From Pseudoscleropodium purum (taxonomy: Eukaryota; Streptophyta; Bryopsida; Hypnales; Brachytheciaceae), in NCBI GenBank assembly GCA_963969395.1, contig OZ017797.1, positions 28,892,001 to 28,956,000 on the forward strand: a DNA stretch of 64,000 bases, in the 5' to 3' direction. Position numbers and translations under genes: made by a program. Each line of letters begins with the position of its first letter. Positions within the stretch are counted from its first letter, which is position 1. Below, piece after piece: positions 57,833 to 64,000 of this stretch. Under the pieces are notes generated by a model. The model ran no database searches. It worked only from the letters and a program-made list of their open reading frames with translations, and had not been told where the DNA came from.

Positions 57833-60420
57833 CTAAACGTGTGTCAAATACTTGCCTTGCCTTCTAGTAACGAACCAGTCATCAAAAACCTTCTGGTAAG
57901 GGAAGTTTTCTAGGGTGAGTTTTTTTTGAGAAAACATTTCCACTACCACTTGTAGGTGCTCTTTGAGGTTATTGCGCAACTTTGACTTCAAGAAAGCGAC
58001 ATTAGAAAAGAGGCATTTGTCCTCAATAGATCCTAAGACATGGACCATCACCATCTCAACGAGCTTGATAAACTCACCAAAATTTTGAGTCAAGTTATTG
58101 TTCCCATTCAACATGCACTAGATTTTGGTCAATAGATTACATCAAAAGGGGGCAGCATAGGCGTGTGTGCATTTGACTACATAGACGTCTTGAAAAGTAC
58201 ACACTATGCAATGAGGGCATAACAATCAATTAGCGGTTTCATGAGGAGCTTGGTCACTTGGAGTCTCCTTCCTCAGGTATTTTCCCTTGTCCACATGTGT
58301 CCATCAAGGTCCGCAAGTGGCCATCAAATGCATCGTCGACATTCACCTAATACCAATACTATGGATAGAAAATTCCGAACGCATTCATCACATTATAGGA
58401 TGAGAACCTAGAATCAAGTTCAGCCACGAGCATTTTTGCAGCACCTGCAAGGTACCTATCATCATTGAAGTTTCAGTACTGACAAAGTAAAAAGCAAGAG
58501 GAGACTTACAAGATTTACAGCCAAAAAAAGAAAAAGACAAAAGAATTTTTTTGGGCATTTACAAAACACTTATTAGTACATTCAGCCTTGATTTTGTCCA
58601 GCAAGGTGGCCCAAATTTGACGATCTATAAGTAAACCCTTATGTTCTGCATGGATTTGCTCTCCATTACAAACAAATGATAACACGGTCAAGTCATCATT
58701 TAGATCAATAATCCACTTACTGTGAATTTGTTTGTGACTGTAGTCTAGGAGATTTTTGAAACTCCAAAACTCGTCACTATTGTATGCTATGCCATTATCC
58801 TCATACATTCTGGCAAGAGAGGCCTGACATAATTTCACCACAACCACAAAATCACAAATGTAAATATCACATTTCTATGCAAACTACACCAACGTGTCAA
58901 TAGCCTCCAATAGTAGCAGAAGCGTGCACATTCCAAGTAAAGTGAAGGGATCTAGGAGAAGTAGTAAACAAGCCTATACACATCCATAGAGTAGTTAAAA
59001 ACACATCATAGTTTTTGGGTACCATAATCAAGTGCACATGAAGGACCCTAAACCTCAAACAACATTGATGAAGACCTACACCTATGAAGAACCTCAAGTA
59101 TAGACAACATCAAAGGAAAGAGAACAAAATTGCCACGATATGGAAAGTAAAGAAAGTGCAATACGAGTAGTGTTTGGCAAGGAATTTTCATCTCAACTTT
59201 GTTGTTCTCGATCAAATCTACAGTCATTTTATAAATCAAAGTCCGATACTCTGAAAGTAAATGGTGCAATGGTTCAATTAAGCTAGCCTAGTGGGTCTAC
59301 ACATTGCGGAGCATTTTCAATCCTTTTGTCTCAATGAGCTCCACTAATATCTTGAACTCAGAATAACATTTAGGACTTTTGGAAAAATAAGTATGAGTCA
59401 CAGAAAAGAGTTTTTCAATGTCTGAGCAAATGGCAAAGGAAGACAACATTTTAAACACCAAGTTGCACCGGTGGGCCATGCAGTAGACACCAATCATAAA
59501 AGGCGCATATTTGTCCTTAAGTTGGAGTGTGACCCCAACCCGTGTACCCTGTAGCGTCATACAACCATCTGCACCAAAATTGATTAGCTTCAAAGCTACA
59601 AATTGTGCATCTAAAGACCCGTTATTGATGATGGCGCCTCGAATCAACTCAATTAGGTTCTTTGCATTAGATGAGCACTCTACCTATTGTAGTGAGATGA
59701 GAAGAGGGATACACATCCAATCTTACACTACATATGCATGGACAGACAAATAACTCGTATTGTCCACCGCCATTATCTCGTCGATAGTCTTAGCAATATA
59801 CCTTGCTTTGGCAATCAATTTCTTAGTTTCGTCAAACACTTGCTTGTATAGGTAACCTACCATTATCCACCCGGAACTATTGCACTAATGCACATCAAGA
59901 AGATTAGGAACCCCAAGCAATTTGTATAGAGCCTGTCTAGACTCAAACTCAAGCATCGGACAACCATCAACAAACAATTGAACTAAAGTGGCAAACTAGA
60001 CTCTTTTCTTGCGGGGCTCCAAACTCGTGCATTGATTCAATTGGTTAAGGATGGATGCTACAGGCTTTGCGGCATACAAACACATGTTTCTCTTGTGTTT
60101 ACATTGAGTGGCCACGTATTGCTCACCAACCTTTACTTTGTATTGTGAAAGGTCTGTTTTGGTTGTGCGTTTGCCGTCGTGCTTAAAGAGCGTGTCAGAT
60201 TTAGGTGCCATCACACAAGGCTTCCTGTCAATTTTGCTACACACTCGGCACTTCACCATATGAAGTACCCTGTCATTTACCATAATTCCTTTAGCGGCTT
60301 AGCCCACGGCAACTTTGCAGCCCACAACATCTGAAATTTACGGTGCCTGTCATATCTAGTTTGAGCCTTCGAACGTGAATTCTTTGCTTTCTTACGACTT
60401 GTGCCTTTTCTCAGGGGGGG
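57833..60420 (-). pseudogene. hAT-superfamily transposase relic (ZNF862-like type)
   Basis: In minus-strand order: RYDRHRKFQMLWAAKLPWA near 60,390-60,310; a BED/TTF-like zinc-finger region with VKCRVCSKIDRKPC (60,283-59,996); the catalytic core with INFGADGCMTLQGTRVGV and GVYCMAHRCNLVFKMLS (59,647-59,297); a SRFSSYNVMNAFGIFYP stretch near 58,400; and the C-terminal dimerisation block VLGSIEDKCLFSNVAFLKSK and LTLENFPYQKVFDDW (58,114-57,833). The frame shifts repeatedly and has many stops, so it encodes no working enzyme. Family knowledge: these are cut-and-paste transposases making 8-bp target duplications. I did not find the terminal repeats of this element. Confidence 0.8.
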
Positions 60421-60499
60421 ATTAGAAGCCCAAGTCTTCCGAGGAGCTCTCAAAATGTACAGGAATCTCTACCAATTGTAAATTGCTAAGTTCGTCTGA

Positions 60500-61240
60500 A
60501 GACGTCAATAGTGTAATCAACGGCGACTTCAAAGTAAGCATGACCGTATTTCTAGAACTGGATGAAGAACCACCACTTTTGGTTGTATCCACCGATGTTG
60601 CAAGTCTCTAGCATCACCTCATGGATTCACCTCTGTCATTGTCACTTGGATACTCATCCCTCGATACTGGTTCCACATCTAACACCTTAGGCATCAACCC
60701 ATCAAATACTAACAATAATGGTTGCCCCTCGTCTGCACCTCAAGTGGAATGGAAATACGAGTTCATGCATTACAAAAAATTTGAAGCCTCGAAAGGTTTG
60801 CCAATTTGAAACTGCTCGCAACTACCCTAGTGCAATTAGAGAGGAAATTTCTCAGTTTTTTATTTTTTAATGAAACCTGTTGATGTAGCACTACTTGTGC
60901 CATGTCAGGTTTTCATACATTTTTAATATTTTCTTTAATATTTTCTTTTCAAAAAAATATATATATAATTTTTTTTTTCCTATAATTGCATTGCTGGGTG
61001 CCGAAAACAGATTTCTTAACAGCCCTCCATAGGGCTCAAATTTTTCCTAATGGTTCCTTTCTTCATGTCACTCATCCGCTTTTCAATCAACTTGCCTTTA
61101 AGCTTCATCTCTTCCCGGGTCAACTATAAAGCCTCCTTAGTGGCCTTCTCTTCTTTTTTCTTGGTATACCGTGCAACAGAAGCCTCATGAATACTCTTCG
61201 CCATTGCATTCTCCTTGCCATCGTCGTGCCCACACTCCAT
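60500..61240 (-). pseudogene. Probable 5' coding part of the hAT relic, broken by a MITE
   Basis: An ATG at 61,240 opens MECGHDDGKENAMAKSIHEA and runs through a Lys/Glu-rich helix (YTKKKEEKATKEA) to an in-frame TAG. The same frame continues as EEMKLKGKLIEKRMSDMKKG until a 220-bp MITE interrupts it at 61,052. Beyond the MITE, an acidic stretch (LDVEPVSRDEYPSDNDRGES, ~60,680) remains open. AAACCCTA strings near 61,785-61,815 on the plus strand lie further upstream. Its link to the hAT gene is inferred from strand and order. Confidence 0.35.
60833..61052. mobile_element. MITE, CATTAG family, third copy
   Basis: The right end read inward is CATTAGGAAAAATTTGAGCC then CTATGGAGGGCT. The left end is CAATTAGAGAGGAAATTTCT. 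The interior carries GTAGCACTACTTGTGCCATG, the reverse of the GACATGGCAC...AGTAGTGC core in the copy at 19,171. It is 220 bp with an AT-rich centre. It sits in coding-like sequence, so it landed after the host frame existed. Confidence 0.6.
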
Positions 61241-61249
61241 GGTAAAAGC

Positions 61250-62590
61250 GGACCCTCAGCAGCCAAACAAATAACCACAATACACGACCTTCAGTGACAA
61301 TTGCAGTCAAAAAATGAAGGAAAACACTAAAGCTTACAATGCAATTATAAAAAGAGGGACTTAGTTGAATTGAAAAACCAAATTGTCCACTGGTCAAAAA
61401 AGCTTCTACTTGCACAACGTGCATGTCGGCGCATGACTGCCACTTTCCAAAACTTCAAGCAATGATAGGATGAATTCACAATGAACATTCAATTTGCAAG
61501 TAGTGGAATTACAACTAGGCTTTAGGAGTACACTCTACGATGTGCCACTCCTTGGCGAAATGTGTAACTCCACTCATGAAACCTTAGGCGATACCTAGAA
61601 GCCATGAAAGCATAGTGTGGTGAAATTATCTACCAATCAGACTACTACACTAGCAATTGAAAGAAGATCATCAACGCCAAATTCAAGAAACAATGGCAAC
61701 AAGATTCAAGTGTCCGAAGCACGAAGTAGAAATAACTGAGTGAAAGTGGCGATAACTGCAACAAGATTTGGTGCCATACAAGTTAAACCCTAGCGACCAA
61801 ACCCTAAGGCCAGGCCAAGATGGGCGTTAACCTAGCTGCTAGGACTCCCCGTCAGACATAGACGTGGCAAGATTTTGATGTTTTGGGCCACATTTTTCAA
61901 GGGGGCATTTTGCTAGGTTTTTTTTATTTTTTTCACTTTCTAGCTTCTTTTTGCCAAAAAAAAAAGCACTAGACGGAGGGAGTAACTTCCACATTGAACA
62001 TCAGTGTCAATCATCACCCGTATTGTACACTGCCACATGCTCAAACTCATGCATTGCTTCAATTCCTTCACTTTGGTAATGTATCAATTATATAAGTGTT
62101 CCATTAGAACAAATCCACCTAAATTAATATTAATAGTTAATAAAAATCTTGAGTCAATACATAGATTTGGGAGTTAAATGCAAACTTAGGATTTAAGCAT
62201 TTCACATTTTGGAATTAGATGGTGTTATTGTCAACAATTTATTTGTCAAAAAGGTTTCTTTAGTTCTAAATACGGGTGATTGCAAGAAACATTTGTCCTA
62301 TTTTGCATCACACATTTACACCTTGTATAAATTTTTTTGGCCATCTTTTTTGCATTGAGGCTCCAAACTACTCAAGATTTATAGGTAAGATACTCATTAC
62401 TATTAAGGCTCCAAATAACTCTAGATTCATACCTTGCCTAGATTTTTTTTGCAATTTTCAAAAAACATTTATTGTCAAAAAATAGCCGTTGATTTTGTAA
62501 CACACTTGACAATTGAATTTTTTAATACTATATAATATCCCAAAAAATGAATTTTGAGCTGAAATATGGAGGAAATGATTTTTTTGTACA
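61250..62590. other. Intergenic, no gene seen
   Basis: The first part, to about 61.9 kb, has mixed composition and may be the 5' flank of the hAT relic. From 61.9 kb on it is AT-rich without recognised content. Confidence 0.45.
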
Positions 62591-62598
62591 CTTGAAAC

Positions 62599-62952
62599 CA
62601 GAGTTGACAGCACAGTCGGACGTCTGGGACATCCGACCGCAGACGTCCGGACGCGGACGATGTGTTTGCAGCATCTGCTGACATTCGCAAGTCCAGCGGA
62701 CACAGCGTCCGCCGCGCCCGACGTCGCCATCCACCTCGACCGCTTGACTACTCCGACCGTTGACCATCTCCCCCGTCTGCTTCCCCGACCGCCCTATTCC
62801 AACCGTCCCGCGGTCGCCCGTCCGCCACAGCTGAGGCGTTTGCTTTCCGACAGTGGAAAGGATGATGCGTCCGTGCAGACGGACGTCCGACCATCCGGAC
62901 GTTCAGGTTACGGACGCCTTTTTCGGGCGGACGTAGAGATTCGTCAACCCTG
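62599..62952. mobile_element. hAT-type MITE with perfect 8-bp target duplication
   Basis: CAGAGTTGAC (62,599-62,608) and GTCAACCCTG (62,943-62,952) are inverted repeats matching 9 of 10 bases. They are flanked by identical CTTGAAAC at 62,591-62,598 and 62,953-62,960. CAGRG termini and 8-bp duplications are the hAT signature. The 354-bp body is very GC- and CpG-rich and holds at least ten GGACG/CGTCC motifs on both strands, as expected for subterminal transposase-binding repeats. The 127-codon frame starting at 62,660 runs out of the element and is not a gene. Confidence 0.9.
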
Positions 62953-63337
62953 CTTGAAACTATTATCCAAAGGAATTCTCAAAGAATTAATTATATTTGG
63001 TGTGAAAGCTTCCAAAGTGAGATTCTTTCTAATTGCATTTTGAAATATATAAAATATTATTTTGATATTTGTGGTAAATGACCATTTCCATGGTTGTTAC
63101 AAATGACCAATTTTTTATTTTTTATTTTTCTAGATTTCCTTACCAAGTATTAGATTCTTCACTAGAACTAAGCAGTAGCTGTAAGCAAATTTGCTTACAC
63201 AATTATACACTTTCATATGTTGATTTCCTTTCAATAAAGTACATGATTCAAATGATGATTTCATTTGATTTTATATGAGATAGTTTCTCAGATGGCAAGT
63301 TGCTTTTGCTGAATACAGCATACCATGTTCAAGTTAT

Positions 63338-63433
63338 ATGAACCTTGCTGATTTAAAGCCCTTGAGCTCACCAGGGTATATTAACCTGGCTGATTTGAAG
63401 CCCTTGAGCTGTCCAGGATACAAATCAAATTAA
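63338..63433 (+). repeat. 42-bp in-frame duplication, possible small ORF
   Basis: Units 63,341-63,382 and 63,383-63,424 read NLADLKPLSSPGYI and NLADLKPLSCPGYK. Four of the differences are silent third-base changes and one changes Ser to Cys. A third, decayed unit begins near 63,450. A 31-codon frame runs from the ATG at 63,338 to TAA, and the frame is also open upstream. It could be a fragment of a repeat protein. Family not recognised. Confidence 0.4.
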
Positions 63434-63911
63434 ACTACCAGTTAATAGATAATCCTTGGTGATTTTAGCCGTAGGGCACACCATGATGGATTTTTGGTGA
63501 GTCTGACGATTATCTAAACAAAAGCTACTTACAGAGATGGTTTTGGAAGCTCCACAGTTTGGTAAGATTGGATATTAAAAGCGAATCTGGGCCCCTGAAG
63601 CCTCTGCTGTGCACCAAATTTGCAGTGACCAGTGACAAACAAACTAGTTAAAGGATATTAATGAGGAATTGCCGCCATATAGTACCACGGTATAAGGGAT
63701 GATTTATTCATCCAATGGTAATGAGTCTCATGAACATGGTCTGCTACTTTCCCCAATTTGCAGCAAAAGTTGTGCTTGCACTGTTCACTCTGATGACAAA
63801 AGCTTATGCTTGAATTCTTGACCTGTTAGTGCAAATGTAACCTGTTAGTCTGAGTAAAATAGTAAGAGTCCTCCTGAAGAAATGATTTGAGACCTTGATC
63901 CAAGGAAACAA

Positions 63912-63944
63912 TATGGCTGCGTCACAATATCCCGGTGGAAATCA
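63912..63944 (+). CDS. Possible first exon running off the window
   Basis: AACAATATGG gives a good start context. ATG to CAG encodes MAASQYPGGNQ and ends at a GT (GTTCAT, a weak donor). In frame without splicing, a stop follows within four codons. It is a gene start only if the donor is real. The rest of the window is too short to test it. Confidence 0.2.
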
Positions 63945-64000
63945 GGTTCATAGATGATGCAAATGATGGATTGTTTTATTTGGGTTTTTTTTGCCATGTC

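Noticed and set aside
62660..63043. 127-codon frame with Pro/Arg-rich content
   Set aside because: It begins inside the hAT MITE and crosses its right border and target duplication, so it cannot be an old gene.

Overview
The window is plant nuclear DNA. Three lines point there: introns with clean GT/AG borders, a plastid-type phosphoglycerate dehydrogenase with an N-terminal extension, and BOBBER-type NudC proteins whose C-terminal exons look like plant family members. Introns are short (roughly 110-800 bases), coding exons are CpG-rich, and the intergenic DNA is extremely AT-rich and full of decayed transposons. That would suit a seed-free land plant such as a bryophyte or lycophyte, but I cannot place it to genus.

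Layout. 0-6 kb: remains of a piggyBac-type transposon, with transposase on the minus strand and many stops. 6-12 kb: AT-rich repeats, including two head-to-head copies of a ~0.93 kb TTAA-flanked element, one split by a small MITE. 12.2-14.9 kb: an intact six-exon NudC/BOBBER gene (minus). 15-19.5 kb: repeats, with a third TTAA element and a MITE. 20.3-23.0 kb: an intact eight-exon NOP58 gene (plus). 24.4-26.5 kb: a second intact six-exon NudC/BOBBER gene (plus). 26.5-39 kb: gene-poor DNA with dispersed repeats, a fourth TTAA element, tandem repeats and one orphan promoter-like island. 39.3-42.1 kb: an intronless CpG-rich PGDH gene, probably with a 5'-UTR intron. 42-51 kb: mostly nothing, with a possible gene start near 47 kb. 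51.4-52.3 kb: an intronless 300-codon gene of unknown function. 53.1-53.8 kb: a gene fragment. 56 kb: a short TTAA element. 57.8-61.2 kb: a decayed hAT transposase gene (minus). 62.6-62.95 kb: a GC-rich hAT-type MITE with a perfect 8-bp target duplication.

The working genes are housekeeping: NOP58 (box C/D snoRNP core), two NudC co-chaperones and PGDH (serine synthesis). They do not form a pathway. The most interesting signal is in the mobile DNA. A family of non-autonomous elements (912, 942, 969, about 910 and 297 bp) starts with CCC(C/T)TAAA-like termini and is flanked by TTAA or close variants, as piggyBac elements are, and a piggyBac transposase relic lies in the same window. I found no CRISPR array, tRNA, rRNA or viral gene.
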